Origin: JACVRW01 sp963812915
Lineage (GTDB): Bacteria > Actinomycetota > Thermoleophilia > Solirubrobacterales > Thermoleophilaceae
DNA: 64,000 nucleotides
Direction: 5' to 3'
Assembly: GCA_963812915.1 (NCBI GenBank)
Contig: CAWEXB010000007.1
Location: forward strand, 186,001 to 250,000
Shown here: piece after piece, positions 18,276 through 27,578 of the stretch
Layout of the letters: every line of letters begins with the position of its first letter
How positions within the stretch are numbered: the first letter of the stretch is position 1
The notes under the pieces: model-generated
Database searches by the model: none
The model's input: the letters and a program-made list of their open reading frames with translations, nothing else
Told to the model about the DNA's origin: nothing
Translations under genes and position numbers: made by a program

Positions 18276-19112
18276 TCATCCGGTCACGACGGCAAACGCC
18301 CCAGCCTCTACCCGGAATCGCGCTCTATCGACGCCGACCAGCTCGCCATCGACGTTGAAGCCGGTCTCACCGTCGGTGGAGACCTCGACCACGTGTCCCC
18401 GTCCACTGCGCACTCCCTTCTGCGACTCGAGCGTGCGCGCACGCAGGCCATAGGCGTGGAGTACCAGCCGGGCCCGTGACGTCGCCTCGATCACGACCAC
18501 GTCGAGTACACCGTCGTGCGGGTCGGCGTCGACCCCGCTGCCGCCGCCGAACGCGCCGGTCACGGCGACGCTCACCTGCCATGCTCGACCGTCGAAGCGC
18601 GGCTTGCCGTCGCAGGTCACTCGGCAACGGACCGGCTTCGCCGTGATCCCGGCGCCCAGCGCGCCGAGGGAGTAGGCGAACGGGCCGAACAGGCGCTTCA
18701 CGCCCTGCGCGTTGGCGGCAGCGATCGGGGAGAGCCCGGTGCTGGCGGCGTTCACGAACGGACGATCCCGCATCCAGCCGAGCTCGAGCAGACGGGTCTC
18801 GCGGCCCTCGACCGCCAATCGGCAGGCCTCGGCGAGGTCGAGTGGGATCCGCATCGCGCGCGCGAAGTCGTTCGCGGTCCCGACCGGGACGACGGCGAGT
18901 GGTACGCCGGCCCGCCCCGCCGCGTCGGCCGCGAAACCGACCGAGCCGTCGCCTCCGGCCACCACGATCCGGTCGGGTCCGAGCGCCACAGCATCGTCCC
19001 GCTCACCGAGCTCGAAATCGCGCACGTCGGCACCGCGTTCGCGCAGCATTCGCTCGGCCGTGGCGGCGGCGCCCCAGCCGGACTTGGGGTTGGCGAGCAG
19101 CGCGAGGAGCAA
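18276..19112 (-). CDS. diacylglycerol kinase-family lipid kinase (DagK/YegS-like)
   Basis: 278 aa soluble lipid kinase of the DAGK catalytic family. N-terminal ANPKSGWG, the nucleotide-binding motif VVAGGDGSVG, then VPVGTANDFARAM, and the C-terminal beta domain with GFNVDGELV. The TTG start (19112) is supported by a TATAAG box at 19121-19126, 8 bp upstream, giving a leaderless transcript, and by the protein then starting LLALLANPKSG. Phosphorylates diacylglycerol or a related lipid; the exact substrate is not readable. Divergent from ilvC. Confidence 0.85.
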   Translation of the reverse strand: MLLALLANPKSGWGAAATAERMLRERGADVRDFELGERDDAVALGPDRIVVAGGDGSVGFAADAAGRAGVPLAVVPVGTANDFARAMRIPLDLAEACRLAVEGRETRLLELGWMRDRPFVNAASTGLSPIAAANAQGVKRLFGPFAYSLGALGAGITAKPVRCRVTCDGKPRFDGRAWQVSVAVTGAFGGGSGVDADPHDGVLDVVVIEATSRARLVLHAYGLRARTLESQKGVRSGRGHVVEVSTDGETGFNVDGELVGVDRARFRVEAGAFAVVTG

Positions 19113-19136
19113 GACCTCGGCTTATACCCCTCGGCG

Positions 19137-19166
19137 CACCGGGCGGGCGTGCCCGGTGGCTATTGT
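19137..19166. promoter_or_regulatory. inverted repeat and -10 box upstream of ilvC
   Basis: A perfect 8-bp inverted repeat CACCGGGC (19137-19144) / GCCCGGTG (19151-19158) lies between the TATAAG box of the lipid-kinase gene and a TATTGT box (19161-19166) 9 bp before the ilvC ATG. It covers the ilvC -35 area, so it could be an operator. No regulator is identified. Confidence 0.4.
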
Positions 19167-19175
19167 GCTCCGCCC

Positions 19176-20166
19176 ATGATCTACGACAAGGACGCCGACC
19201 TCTCCAGGCTGGACGGGAAGACCGTGGCCATCCTCGGCTACGGCTCCCAGGGGCATGCCCACGCTCTCAACCTGACCGACTCCGGCGTCGAGGTGGTGGT
19301 CGGCCTCCGCGAGGGTTCGTCGTCCGTCGGAGAAGGCGAGGGCCGACGGGCTGCGGGTCGAGCCCGTCGCGGACGCCGCCAGCGCCGGCGAGATCGTGAT
19401 GGTCCTGCTGCCCGACGAGAAGCAGGCCGAGGTCTGGGACGCCGAGATCGGCGACGGCATCGCGCCCGGCAACCTGTTGATGTTCGCCCACGGCTTCTCG
19501 ATCCACTTCGGCCAGATCGACCCGGGGCCGGAGGTGGACGTGGGCATGGTGGCGCCCAAGGGTCCCGGCCACCTCGTGCGGCGTCAGTTCCTCGAGGGAA
19601 ACGGCGTGCCCGGCCTCGTGGCCGTGCACCAGGACGCAACCGGCGCCGCTCGCGACGTCGTCCTCGCGTACTCCAAGGGAATCGGCTGCACGCGCGCCGG
19701 GGTGATCGAGACCACCTTCAGGGAAGAGACCGAAACCGACCTCTTCGGCGAACAGGCCGTGTTGTGCGGCGGCGTAACCGAGCTGGTGCGCGCCGGCTAC
19801 GAGACCCTCGTGGACGCGGGCTACGACCCGCGCCTGGCCTACTTCGAGTGCCTCCACGAGCTGAAGCTGATCGTGGATCTCATGTACGAGAAGGGCATCT
19901 CGGGGATGCGCTACTCGATCTCCAACACGGCCGAGTACGGGGACCTCACGCGGGGCAAGCGCGTCATCGGCGAGCCGACGCGAGAGGCGATGCAGCGGAT
20001 CCTCGCGGACATCCAGTCGGGCGACTTCGCTCGCGAGTGGATCGCCGAGAACCAGGCGGGGCAGGAGAACTTCCAGCGCCTGCGGGCGGAGCAGCAGAAC
20101 CACCAGATCGAGCGCGAGGGCAAGGAGCTGCGCGCGATGATGGACTGGATCGACACGGAGTTCTGA
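19176..20166 (+). CDS. ilvC: ketol-acid reductoisomerase IlvC, frame broken by one extra base
   Basis: Second common step of valine/leucine/isoleucine synthesis: NADPH-dependent isomeroreduction of acetolactate. N-terminal Rossmann motif GYGSQGHAHALNL; then after a frame break EKARADGLRVEPVADAAS, EQAVLCGGVTELV, and the C-terminal knotted domain to WIDTEF. The span is 991 nt, 3n+1. An extra base near 19320-19330 (the reading should go ...GSSS-SEKARADG...) breaks the frame; corrected length is about 329 aa, normal for class I KARI. The enzyme is essential for BCAA synthesis and the rest of the pathway is intact downstream, so a sequencing insertion is the likely cause. Confidence 0.9.
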
Positions 20167-20167
20167 G

Positions 20168-20804
20168 GTGGAGCGGGAGCGGAGCGGGGAATTCCTCCCG
20201 CCGGAGCCTCCGGGGCCGGAGCCCGAGCTCGGCGACGGGCCGCCGACGCAGCCTCAGCCACAGGCGCCGCCCGAGCAGCCACCGCCGGGCCACGGGTGGC
20301 AGCCGCCGCACCAGGCGCCACCGCCGGGGTACGGCTGGCAGGGGCAGCCACAGGGACCGCCGGCCCCTGCGGGCTCGGCAGCCGCCACCCTGGGGCTACC
20401 AACCGGCCGCCCGCGAGCCCGACAACGGCCCGGCGGTGGCTGGTTTCGTGCTCTCGCTGGTCGCCGGCGGCCTGCTGGTGATCACCGCAGGGCTCTCGTC
20501 CATCGTCTCCGTCGGCTGCGGCGTCGCCGGGATGATCTACTCACGCAAGGGAAAGCGGAAGATCGAGGCCGGTGAGACCACCAAGAGCGGCGGACTCGCC
20601 CAGGCGGGATTCATCATCTCGATCATCAGCCTCGTGCTCGCCAGCCTCGCGACTGCGTTCTGGGTGCTGGTCCTCGTGCTCGCAGCCGTCGACGAGGACT
20701 TCCAGCGGGACATCGAGAACGAGTTCGACGACTCGCAGAGCATCAGGGCATACCTTCAGGTCACCGGCATCTCGGTGCGCGTGGGCGCCCACCTCCTGGG
20801 CTGA
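20168..20804 (+). CDS. Pro-rich DUF4190-like membrane protein, frame broken by one extra base
   Basis: GTG 20168 follows the ilvC stop by one base. About 80 residues rich in Pro/Gln/Gly (PPPGHGWQPPHQAPPPGYGW) lead to two hydrophobic segments (AVAGFVLSLVAGGLLVITAG and AQAGFIISIISLVLASLAT) joined by a short basic loop (SRKGKRKIEAGETTKSGG), the DUF4190 arrangement. The Pro-rich part and the membrane part are in different frames; removing one G near 20376-20378 joins them as AGSQPPPWGYQPA. Span 637 nt, 3n+1; corrected length about 211 aa. Function unknown; such Pro-rich cytoplasmic tails often mediate protein contacts. Confidence 0.7.
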
Positions 20805-20807
20805 CGC

Positions 20808-20813
20808 TATTCT
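20808..20813 (+). promoter_or_regulatory. -10 box of the aminotransferase-serA operon
   Basis: TATTCT, 11 bp before ATG 20825, with no Shine-Dalgarno between. Fits a near-leaderless transcript for the serine operon. Confidence 0.45.
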
Positions 20814-20824
20814 CGCCGCTCCCG

Positions 20825-22006
20825 ATGGCCAACCCCTACCTGAAGCAGTACCTGATGACCGCCGGGCCGACGCCGCTGCCCCCCGAGGTGTCGCAGGCGA
20901 TGGCGCAGCCGATGCTCTACCACCGCGCCCCGGCCTTCGTCGAGGTCTACGCGCGCGCCCTCGCGAGGCTGAAGACGATCTTCCAGACGGAGAACGAGGT
21001 ACTCGTCTTCGCCGCCTCCGGGACCGGCGCGCTCGAGTCTGCCGTCGCCAACTTGGTTCGTCCCGACGAGCGGGTGCTGGTCGCCTCCTGTGGCAAGTTC
21101 GGCGAGCGGTGGGCCGAGCTCTGCGTCGCGTACGGCGGCCGCACCTTGCACTGGGAGACGGAGTGGGGGAAGAAGGTCGACCCCGCCGAGCTCGACCGCT
21201 TGCTGGGCGAGAGCGACGTCGACGTGGTCTTCACGACCTTCTCGGAGACCTCGACCGGCGTGATCAACGACATCCGAGAGCTGACCGAGGTCGCCCACCG
21301 GCACAGGGCGCTGATCGCCGTGGACGCTGTCTCGGGACTCGGCGCCGTGCCGCTCCCCCAGGACGACTGGGGCGTCGACGTCGTGGTGGCCGGATCGCAA
21401 AAGGCGCTCATGTCGCCCCCGGGCCTCGCCTTCGTGAGCGCCAACGGGGTCGCACACGAGAGGGCGGCCGCGGCGCCGGGACGGCGCTACTACTTCGACT
21501 GGGGCCGCACGTTGAGCGGCCAGCTCGAGGATCCGCCGGACAGCCCGTTCACGCCTGCCGTCGGCCTGGTTCAGGCGCTCGACGTCGCGCTCGGGCTCAT
21601 AGAGGAGGAGGGACTCGAACGGGTATTCGAGCGCCACCGCCTGCTCGGCCGCGCCACACGTGCCGCCGCCAGGGCCCTGGAGCTCGAGTCGCTCGGCCCC
21701 GACGACGAGAACGCGAACGTGGTCACCGCGATCAAGTTGCCCGACGGGATCGACGGCGCCAAGGTGCCGAAGCTGATGCGCGACCGCTTCGGCGTGACGA
21801 TCGCGGGCGGCCAGGGCCGCCTGAAGGGCAGGATCGCCCGCATCGCACACTGCGGCTACTTCGGCGCCTTCGACGTCGTGGTGACCGTCGCCGCGTTCGA
21901 GATGACCCTGCGCCAGCTCGGGCACGAGGTCGAGCTCGGCGCGGGCGTGGCCGCGGCGCAGCGCGTATTCCTCGAGGCGGGCGTGCCGCTCGCCGCGCCG
22001 GCGTGA
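20825..22006 (+). CDS. class V aminotransferase (serine/alanine--glyoxylate or phosphoserine type)
   Basis: 393 aa PLP enzyme of fold type I, class V. Starts MTAGPTPLPPEV-like after YLKQYL, as in alanine-glyoxylate/serine-pyruvate transaminases. Other marks: FAASGTGALESAV, VDAVSGLGAVPL, and the PLP lysine in VAGSQKALMSPPG. It is translationally coupled to serA (GTGA overlap), so it probably supplies the phosphoserine-transaminase step normally done by SerC, as in several lineages that recruit this subfamily. That reaction is inferred from the neighbour. A role as serine-glyoxylate aminotransferase is the main alternative. Confidence 0.85.
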   Translation: MANPYLKQYLMTAGPTPLPPEVSQAMAQPMLYHRAPAFVEVYARALARLKTIFQTENEVLVFAASGTGALESAVANLVRPDERVLVASCGKFGERWAELCVAYGGRTLHWETEWGKKVDPAELDRLLGESDVDVVFTTFSETSTGVINDIRELTEVAHRHRALIAVDAVSGLGAVPLPQDDWGVDVVVAGSQKALMSPPGLAFVSANGVAHERAAAAPGRRYYFDWGRTLSGQLEDPPDSPFTPAVGLVQALDVALGLIEEEGLERVFERHRLLGRATRAAARALELESLGPDDENANVVTAIKLPDGIDGAKVPKLMRDRFGVTIAGGQGRLKGRIARIAHCGYFGAFDVVVTVAAFEMTLRQLGHEVELGAGVAAAQRVFLEAGVPLAAPA

Positions 22007-23601
22007 AGGTCCTCGTACGGGAGAAGATCGGCGAGTCGGGCGTCGAGCTGCTGCGCGACTCCGGTCTCGAGGTCGAGATCGGCACCGACTGGGAGGACGC
22101 CGAGCTCGAGCGGCGGATCGGCGAGTTCGACGGCATCCTGATCCGCTCCGGCACGAAGCTCAGCGCCGACCTGATCGAGCGCGCGGAGCGGCTCAGGGTC
22201 GTGGGTCGCGCGGGCGTGGGCGTGGACAACGTGGACGTCGACGCCGCCACCAAGCGAGGGGTGGTGGTGGCCAACGCGCCACAGTCGAACGTCATCACCG
22301 CCGCGGAGCACACGATGGCGATGCTGCTCGCGCTCGCGCGAAAGGTTCCCCAGGCCCACACCTCGCTGACGAGCGGCGCCTGGGAGCGCTCGCGCTTCAG
22401 CGGCGTCGAGCTCTACGAGAAGACTCTTGGGGTCCTCGGCTTTGGACGGATCGGCCAGCTGGTTGCCCAGCGCGCCCTCGCCTTCGGAATGCACATCATG
22501 GCCTTCGACGCGTACGTGGCGGGCGAGCGCTTCCGCGAGCTCGGGGTGGAGCGGGCGGCGACCCCGGACGAGCTCTACGCGCGGGCCGACTTCATCACCA
22601 TCCACCTCGCCGTGACGCCGGAGACCGAGAATTGGCTCGACGCGGCGGCCTTCTCCAAGATGAAGGAAGGCGTTCGGGTCATCAACGTCGCCCGGGGCAA
22701 GCTGGTGGTCGAGGAGGCTCTCCGCGAGGCACTCGACCGCGGCCGGGTCGCGGGAGCGGCGCTCGACGTCTTCCGGGACGAGCCGGTGACCGACAACCCG
22801 CTGTTCGGCTATTCCAACGTCGTGGTCACTCCGCACCTGGGCGCATCGACCACAGAGGCCACCGATCGCGCCGGCTACCAGGCGGCCGAGCAGGTGGTGG
22901 CGGCTCTCACGGGCGGTGTGGTGACGAGCGCAGTGAACGTGCCCGCCGTCGCGCCCGAGGACCTCGAGGCGCTCGGCCCGTTCCTGCCGCTGGCCCGCGA
23001 TCTCGGCCGGATCGGCGTGGCGCTGGCCGAGGGGACGTCGGTCGACGGCATCGAGATCGAATACCTCGGCCGGATCGCCGGCCGCGACACCCGCCTGCTC
23101 ACCGTCCAGGTGCTCAAGGGCGTGCTGTCGGGGCACGTCGAGGAGGACGTGAACGACGTCAACGCCCCCTCGATCGCCGAGGAGCGCGGGATCCAGGTCT
23201 CGCAGACGAGCACGGCGCAGGCACGCGACTTCACCGATCTCGTGCGGGTGACCGTCGTGAGCAACGGCGCGCGCACCCGCGTCGTCGGCACCACGTTCGG
23301 CCGGCAGCACCGCCCTCACCTGCTCGAGGCCTGGGGCTCACGCTTCAACGTCCAGCTCGAGCCCAACCTGGCCGTGTTCCGCTACATCGACCAGCCGGGC
23401 ATGATCGGCCGCGTAGGCACGGGCTTCGGCCAGTCCGGCATCAACATCAGCGCTGCCGCCGTGGGCCGGCGGCCCGACGCCGACCACGTCGGCGGGGTGG
23501 CCACGATGCTCGTGACCACCGACTCGCCGGTCCCCCAGGAAGTGGTGGACAGCATCGTCGAGGGCGATGGCTTCGAGGCGGGTCGCACGGTGAGCCTCTG
23601 A
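22003..23601 (+). CDS. serA: D-3-phosphoglycerate dehydrogenase SerA
   Basis: First step of serine synthesis: NAD-dependent oxidation of 3-phosphoglycerate. 532 aa, the long actinobacterial form. GTG 22003 overlaps the upstream stop. Substrate-binding region RVVGRAGVGVDNVD, NAD motif GFGRIGQLVAQRA, catalytic Arg in INVARGKL and His in TPHLGAST, an intervening allosteric domain from about residue 320, and a C-terminal ACT domain (FRYIDQPGMIGRVGTGFGQS) that usually mediates feedback by serine. Convergent with the cystathionine gene. Confidence 0.96.
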   Translation: MKVLVREKIGESGVELLRDSGLEVEIGTDWEDAELERRIGEFDGILIRSGTKLSADLIERAERLRVVGRAGVGVDNVDVDAATKRGVVVANAPQSNVITAAEHTMAMLLALARKVPQAHTSLTSGAWERSRFSGVELYEKTLGVLGFGRIGQLVAQRALAFGMHIMAFDAYVAGERFRELGVERAATPDELYARADFITIHLAVTPETENWLDAAAFSKMKEGVRVINVARGKLVVEEALREALDRGRVAGAALDVFRDEPVTDNPLFGYSNVVVTPHLGASTTEATDRAGYQAAEQVVAALTGGVVTSAVNVPAVAPEDLEALGPFLPLARDLGRIGVALAEGTSVDGIEIEYLGRIAGRDTRLLTVQVLKGVLSGHVEEDVNDVNAPSIAEERGIQVSQTSTAQARDFTDLVRVTVVSNGARTRVVGTTFGRQHRPHLLEAWGSRFNVQLEPNLAVFRYIDQPGMIGRVGTGFGQSGINISAAAVGRRPDADHVGGVATMLVTTDSPVPQEVVDSIVEGDGFEAGRTVSL

Positions 23602-23616
23602 CGCCCCGGCGATGAT

Positions 23617-23630
23617 GCGGGTGCACCCGC
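23617..23630. terminator. 14-bp perfect palindrome between convergent serA and the cystathionine gene
   Basis: GCGGGTGCACCCGC sits between the two convergent stop codons. It could form a short hairpin ending both transcripts, but no T-run follows, so termination is only a suggestion. Confidence 0.35.
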
Positions 23631-23634
23631 CGCG

Positions 23635-24724
23635 CTAGCCACCCATCGCGTGGCGCAGGTCCTCGACGAGGTCCTCGGCGGCCTCGACGCCGCACGAAAG
23701 CCGCACGAGGTCCGGCGGTACGGCCGCGACCGAGTCCTCAACGGACTGGTGCGTCATCGCCTGCGGCACCTCGATCAGCGACTCCACGCCGCCGAGCGAC
23801 TCGGCGAGCGCGAAGATTCGCGTGGCGACCGCGATGCGGCCGGCGTCCCGGTGGCGGAACGAGACCATCCCGCCGAATCCCGGCCAGCGCAGATCCTCCA
23901 CGCCGGGGGCGCCCGCCAGGAAGTCGCGTACCGCGCGCCCGTTCGCGGTGTGCGCCGCGACCCGCAGATGGAGCGTGCGCAGGCCGCGATGGACCAGGAA
24001 GCAGTCGAAGGGCCCGGGGACGGCGCCCACGGAGTTCTGCACGAATCGAACCCGCTCGTGGAGCTCGGCGTCGCGCACCACGACCGCGCCGCCGACTACG
24101 TCGGAGTGCCCTCCGAGGTACTTCGTGGCGGAGTGGATCACGGCGTCGGCCGCCGATCTCGAGCGGGCGCTGCACCACCGGGGTTGCGAACGTGTTGTCC
24201 ACGGCGACGAGGGCCTCGCCCCTGCGGGCCACCACCCCCGCGATGTCCACCACGCCCAGCAGCGGGTTGGTCGGGGTCTCCACCCAGATCATCCGGGTCT
24301 CGGGCCGCAGGGCGCGCTCGAGTGCGCCGAGGTCGGTCTGGTCGACCATGTCGTAGGCGACACCGAAACGCGAGAGCACCTTGTCGAGGAGCCGGTAGGT
24401 GCCGCCGTAGAGGTCCTGGGGGAGGACCACGTGGTCCCCGGCCCGGCAGTGGGCGGTGAGCAGCGCGTGAGTTGCCGCCATGCCGCTCGCGAAGCACGAT
24501 GCGAGCCCGCCCTCGAGCTCACCGAGCGCGGTCTCGAGCGCGGACCGGGTTGGGTTCGCGGAGCGGGCATAGTCGTAGTCCTCCACGTACTCATTGGGCG
24601 CGGACTGCACGTAGGTCGAGGTCTGGTAGATCGGGGGGATCACCGAACCGTAGGCGGGGTCCGGATCGAGGCCTGCGTGCACCGCGCGCGTGGCGAAGCG
24701 CGCTCCCTCGGGGAGGCGGGTCAT
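23635..24724 (-). CDS. cystathionine gamma-synthase/gamma-lyase family enzyme, frame broken by one extra base
   Basis: PLP enzyme of the Cys/Met metabolism family. N-terminal part FATRAVHAGLDPDPAYGSV...PPIYQTSTYVQ and WVETPTNPLLGVVDIAG; C-terminal part holds the PLP lysine in IHSATKYLGGHSDVVGG and ends VEAAEDLVEDLRHAMGG. The halves are in different frames; removing one G near 24148-24156 restores EIGADAVIHSATKYLGG. Span 1090 nt, 3n+1; corrected length about 362 aa. ATG 24724 overlaps the stop of the upstream CBS gene (ATGA). Next to CBS it probably acts as cystathionine gamma-lyase in reverse transsulfuration; gamma-synthase activity cannot be excluded. Confidence 0.85.
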
Positions 24725-26109
24725 CGCGCGAGGGACTCGAGCAGGTCGGCCCGCGTGAGGATGCCCGCCGCGCGGCCGTCCATGTTGACCAGGACCGCCT
24801 CGCGCTTGTCGGCGAGCAGCTCCACGGCCTCGCGGACCCCGTCCTCGGCGGGGACCGCGGGGAAGGGCGGCTCCATCACCTCGACGATCTCGGCGCCCAG
24901 CAGCGCCGCGTCGTCCATGGCGTGCCGGAGCAGCCCGCGCTCGCTCACCGAGCCGACGACGGTGTGCGGGTCCTGGCCCGACACGACGGGCAGCTGCGAG
25001 ACGCGGTGCTCGTGCAGCAGCGCCACCGCGTCGCGCACCCTGGCGTGCGTCTCGACGGTGAGCAGGTCGGGGATCTCGCCCTCGGCGTGCTTGCGACGGA
25101 GCACGTCTCCCACGGTCAACTCGGTGTCGCGCTCGAGGAAGCCGTACTGGCGCATCCAGCCGTCGTTGAAGACCTTCGAGAGATATGAGCGTCCGGTATC
25201 GGGCAGGATCACCGCGATCATCGCGCCGGCGTCGTCGACCTCGCGCGCGACCTCGACGGCGGCGTGGAGCGCGAGCCCGCACGAGCCACCGGCGAGGATG
25301 CCCTCGGTCGCGGCCAGCCGGCGCGTCATGAGGAAGGAGTCCTTGTCCGAGACCGTGATGTAGCGGTCGACGATCGAGGGGTCGAAGGTGTCGGGCCAGA
25401 AGTCCTCGCCCACGCCCTCCACCAGATAGGGCTTCACCTCGCCGCTCGAGAAGATCGACCCGACCGGGTCGGCGCCGATGATCTCGATCTCCGGGCTCTG
25501 GTCGCGCAGGTAGCGGCCCACCCCGGTGACCGTGCCACCCGTGCCGACCCCAACCACCAGGTGGGTGATCTGGCCGCCGGACTGGCGCCACAGCTCGGGC
25601 CCCGTCGTGCGGTAGTGCGCCTCGGGGTTCGCCTGGTTCTTGTACTGGTTCGGCTGGAAGGCGCCCGGGATCTCCTCGGTCAGGCGGTCGGCCACGCGAT
25701 AGTAGGACTCGGGGGAGTCGGGGGCAACCTCGGTGGGCGCCACGACGACCTCCGCGCCGTAAGCGCGCAGCAGGTCGATCTTCTCCTTCGACATCTTGTC
25801 CGGCATCACAGCGATCACGCGGTATCCCTTGAGGCTGGCCGCGATCGCGAGGCCGGTGCCGGTGTTGCCGCTGGTTGGCTCGATGATCGTGCCGCCCGGC
25901 CTGAGCTTGCCGTCGCGCTCGGCCGCCTCGATGAGGGCCAGCGCCGCACGATCCTTGATCGAGCCGCCCGGGTTGAGCGCCTCCACCTTCGCAACGAGCT
26001 GCGGCCTGAGCCCCTCGCCCAGACGGGAGAGCCGCACGAGCGGCGTTTCCCCAATCGCGTCCAGAATCGAGTCCTTGATGTCCGCGACGGTGGAGGACGC
26101 CGTGCTCAT
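24721..26109 (-). CDS. cbs: cystathionine beta-synthase with C-terminal CBS domain pair
   Basis: 462 aa. The N-terminal PLP domain has ALNPGGSIKDRAAL (PLP Lys), PTSGNTGTGLAIAA and VGVGTGGTVTGVGRYL. The C-terminal part from about residue 335 has two CBS domains (TVGDVLRRKHAEGEIPDLL... and AEIVEVMEPPFPAVPAEDGV). This architecture marks cystathionine beta-synthase rather than a plain cysteine synthase; it joins homocysteine and serine. ATG 26109 has a TATCTT box at 26116-26121, 6 bp upstream, and no ribosome-binding site, so the transcript is probably leaderless. First gene of a two-gene transsulfuration operon. Confidence 0.9.
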   Translation of the reverse strand: MSTASSTVADIKDSILDAIGETPLVRLSRLGEGLRPQLVAKVEALNPGGSIKDRAALALIEAAERDGKLRPGGTIIEPTSGNTGTGLAIAASLKGYRVIAVMPDKMSKEKIDLLRAYGAEVVVAPTEVAPDSPESYYRVADRLTEEIPGAFQPNQYKNQANPEAHYRTTGPELWRQSGGQITHLVVGVGTGGTVTGVGRYLRDQSPEIEIIGADPVGSIFSSGEVKPYLVEGVGEDFWPDTFDPSIVDRYITVSDKDSFLMTRRLAATEGILAGGSCGLALHAAVEVAREVDDAGAMIAVILPDTGRSYLSKVFNDGWMRQYGFLERDTELTVGDVLRRKHAEGEIPDLLTVETHARVRDAVALLHEHRVSQLPVVSGQDPHTVVGSVSERGLLRHAMDDAALLGAEIVEVMEPPFPAVPAEDGVREAVELLADKREAVLVNMDGRAAGILTRADLLESLAR

Positions 26110-26253
26110 GGTGTCAAGATAGCCGGAGTTGGTCTTCCTTACCCCAAACGGGTGACCGCAACGGCGCCACGTACGCAGCGGTTTGGTTGCGTAAACGGAC
26201 CTAATCGGCTACTCACCACCCCGATCGGGTCAAATTGAGTGCAGAGTACGTCC

Positions 26254-26898
26254 ATGAACCCCCAGACTCGAGCCCGGGAGCGTCAGGTCGCGACCTCCCG
26301 GCAATTTCCCCTGCTCAGCGGCAGTCGGCGCGCCGAATTCATGAAGCGAGCGATGCTGGTCGGCGGGGCCGGGATCGCCGGCGCGGTGATCGCCGGCTCG
26401 CCGCGATCGACGGACGCCGCGCAGCCGTCCCAGCCAGACCTGCGCGCCCTCAACCTGCTCCTGATGGTCGAGTACACGGAGAGCGCCTTCTACGACGAGG
26501 CGGTCCGCCGGAAGAGGCTCGACGGCGAGCTGCTCGACTACGCGCGCACCGTCGCGGCGCAGGAGAAGGAGCACCTCGACTTCGTGCGCAGCGCGCTCGG
26601 CGGGCGCGCGGAGGACGAGCCGGACTTCGACTTCGGCGACAAGACGGGCGATCCCGATACCTTCGCGACGGCGGCGGGCGATCTCGAGGACCTGGCGGTG
26701 GCCGCGTACAACGGCCAGGGACCGAACGTGAGCTCGAACACGCTCGCGGCCGCCGCGACGATCGCCTCGGTGGAGGCGCGGCACGCCGCGTGGGTTCGCA
26801 GCATCGTCGGCCAGCCACCCGCGTCGGAGGCGCTCGACATGCCCCAATCGGCGGACCAGGTGCTGAACGGCCTCCGGCAAGCCGGGCTCAGGAGGTGA
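26254..26898 (+). CDS. exported ferritin-like domain protein, first of pair
   Basis: About 214 aa from ATG 26254; GTG 26239 is an alternative start. The N-terminus has a twin-arginine-like leader (SRRAEFMKRAMLVGGAG) and an Ala/Gly hydrophobic stretch, so export is likely. The remainder is a four-helix ferritin-like domain with Glu/His residues at metal-ligand positions: MVEYTESAFYDEAV, AQEKEHLDFV, GDLEDLAVAAYNG and SVEARHAAWV. Related to the widespread Ferritin_2/DUF4439-like proteins; whether it binds iron or has oxidase activity is unknown. It heads a four-gene cluster with a second paralogue, an L,D-transpeptidase and a recombinase-like membrane protein. Confidence 0.8.
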   Translation: MNPQTRARERQVATSRQFPLLSGSRRAEFMKRAMLVGGAGIAGAVIAGSPRSTDAAQPSQPDLRALNLLLMVEYTESAFYDEAVRRKRLDGELLDYARTVAAQEKEHLDFVRSALGGRAEDEPDFDFGDKTGDPDTFATAAGDLEDLAVAAYNGQGPNVSSNTLAAAATIASVEARHAAWVRSIVGQPPASEALDMPQSADQVLNGLRQAGLRR

Positions 26899-26903
26899 GC
26901 GGC

Positions 26904-27578
26904 GTGCACGAACTAACTTTCGATCGGTTGGACGTCGACGGCGCGCTTGGTGAAGCGGCCGAGCGAGCTGGAGTCGTAACCCGCGGGACATTCCTGACGG
27001 GGACGCTCGGCGGAGCAGCGGCCCTCCTGGGACTCGCCCCCGCGCCGGTGGCCGCGCAATCAGCCTCGGACGTGTCGATCCTCAACTTCGCCCTCGTGCT
27101 CGAGTATCTGCAGGCGGCCTTCTACACGGAGGCCGAGCGCATGAAGATGCTGCGCGGCCGCGCGGCGGAGGCGGCGGAGGTTGTGGGTGCCGTCGAGCGC
27201 GCTCACGTGAAGGCCTTCCACGACGTGCTCGGGGACAAGGCAATTAAGCGTCCGTCGTTTGACTTCCAAGGGACCACCGAGGACCAGAACGGGTTTCTCA
27301 AAACCGCCGTTGCTTTCGAGGACCTCTCAGTCGAGGCCTATAAAGGCCAGGCCCCGCGCCTTCAGGCGAAATCTGCGCTCATGGCCGCCCTATCGATCCA
27401 CACGGTGGAGGCCCGTCACGCCGCCTGGATGCGCTTTCTGTTCGGCGTCGAGCCGGCGGCCCGGGCCTTCGACCAACCAAGGTCTAGGCCGCAGGCTACG
27501 CGGGTCCTGGCCTCCACGAACTTCATTACCAGTAGCCCGTCCACCCAGCGCGAGCGGACGCCCAGCTACACGGGGTGA
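26904..27578 (+). CDS. exported ferritin-like domain protein, second of pair
   Basis: 224 aa. GTG 26904 is chosen because GGAGG at 26891-26895 lies 8 bases upstream; GTG 26895 would overlap the previous stop. The leader (VVTRGTFLTGTLGGAAALLG) is Tat-like with a single Arg, ending near APVAAQS. Ferritin-like helices carry LVLEYLQAAFYTEA, VERAHVKAFHDVL, VAFEDLSVEAYKG and TVEARHAAWM. The last 35 residues (RSRPQATRVLASTN...) look unlike the domain and have poorer codon bias, so the true C-terminus may be altered. Overlaps the L,D-transpeptidase start. Confidence 0.8.
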   Translation: MHELTFDRLDVDGALGEAAERAGVVTRGTFLTGTLGGAAALLGLAPAPVAAQSASDVSILNFALVLEYLQAAFYTEAERMKMLRGRAAEAAEVVGAVERAHVKAFHDVLGDKAIKRPSFDFQGTTEDQNGFLKTAVAFEDLSVEAYKGQAPRLQAKSALMAALSIHTVEARHAAWMRFLFGVEPAARAFDQPRSRPQATRVLASTNFITSSPSTQRERTPSYTG

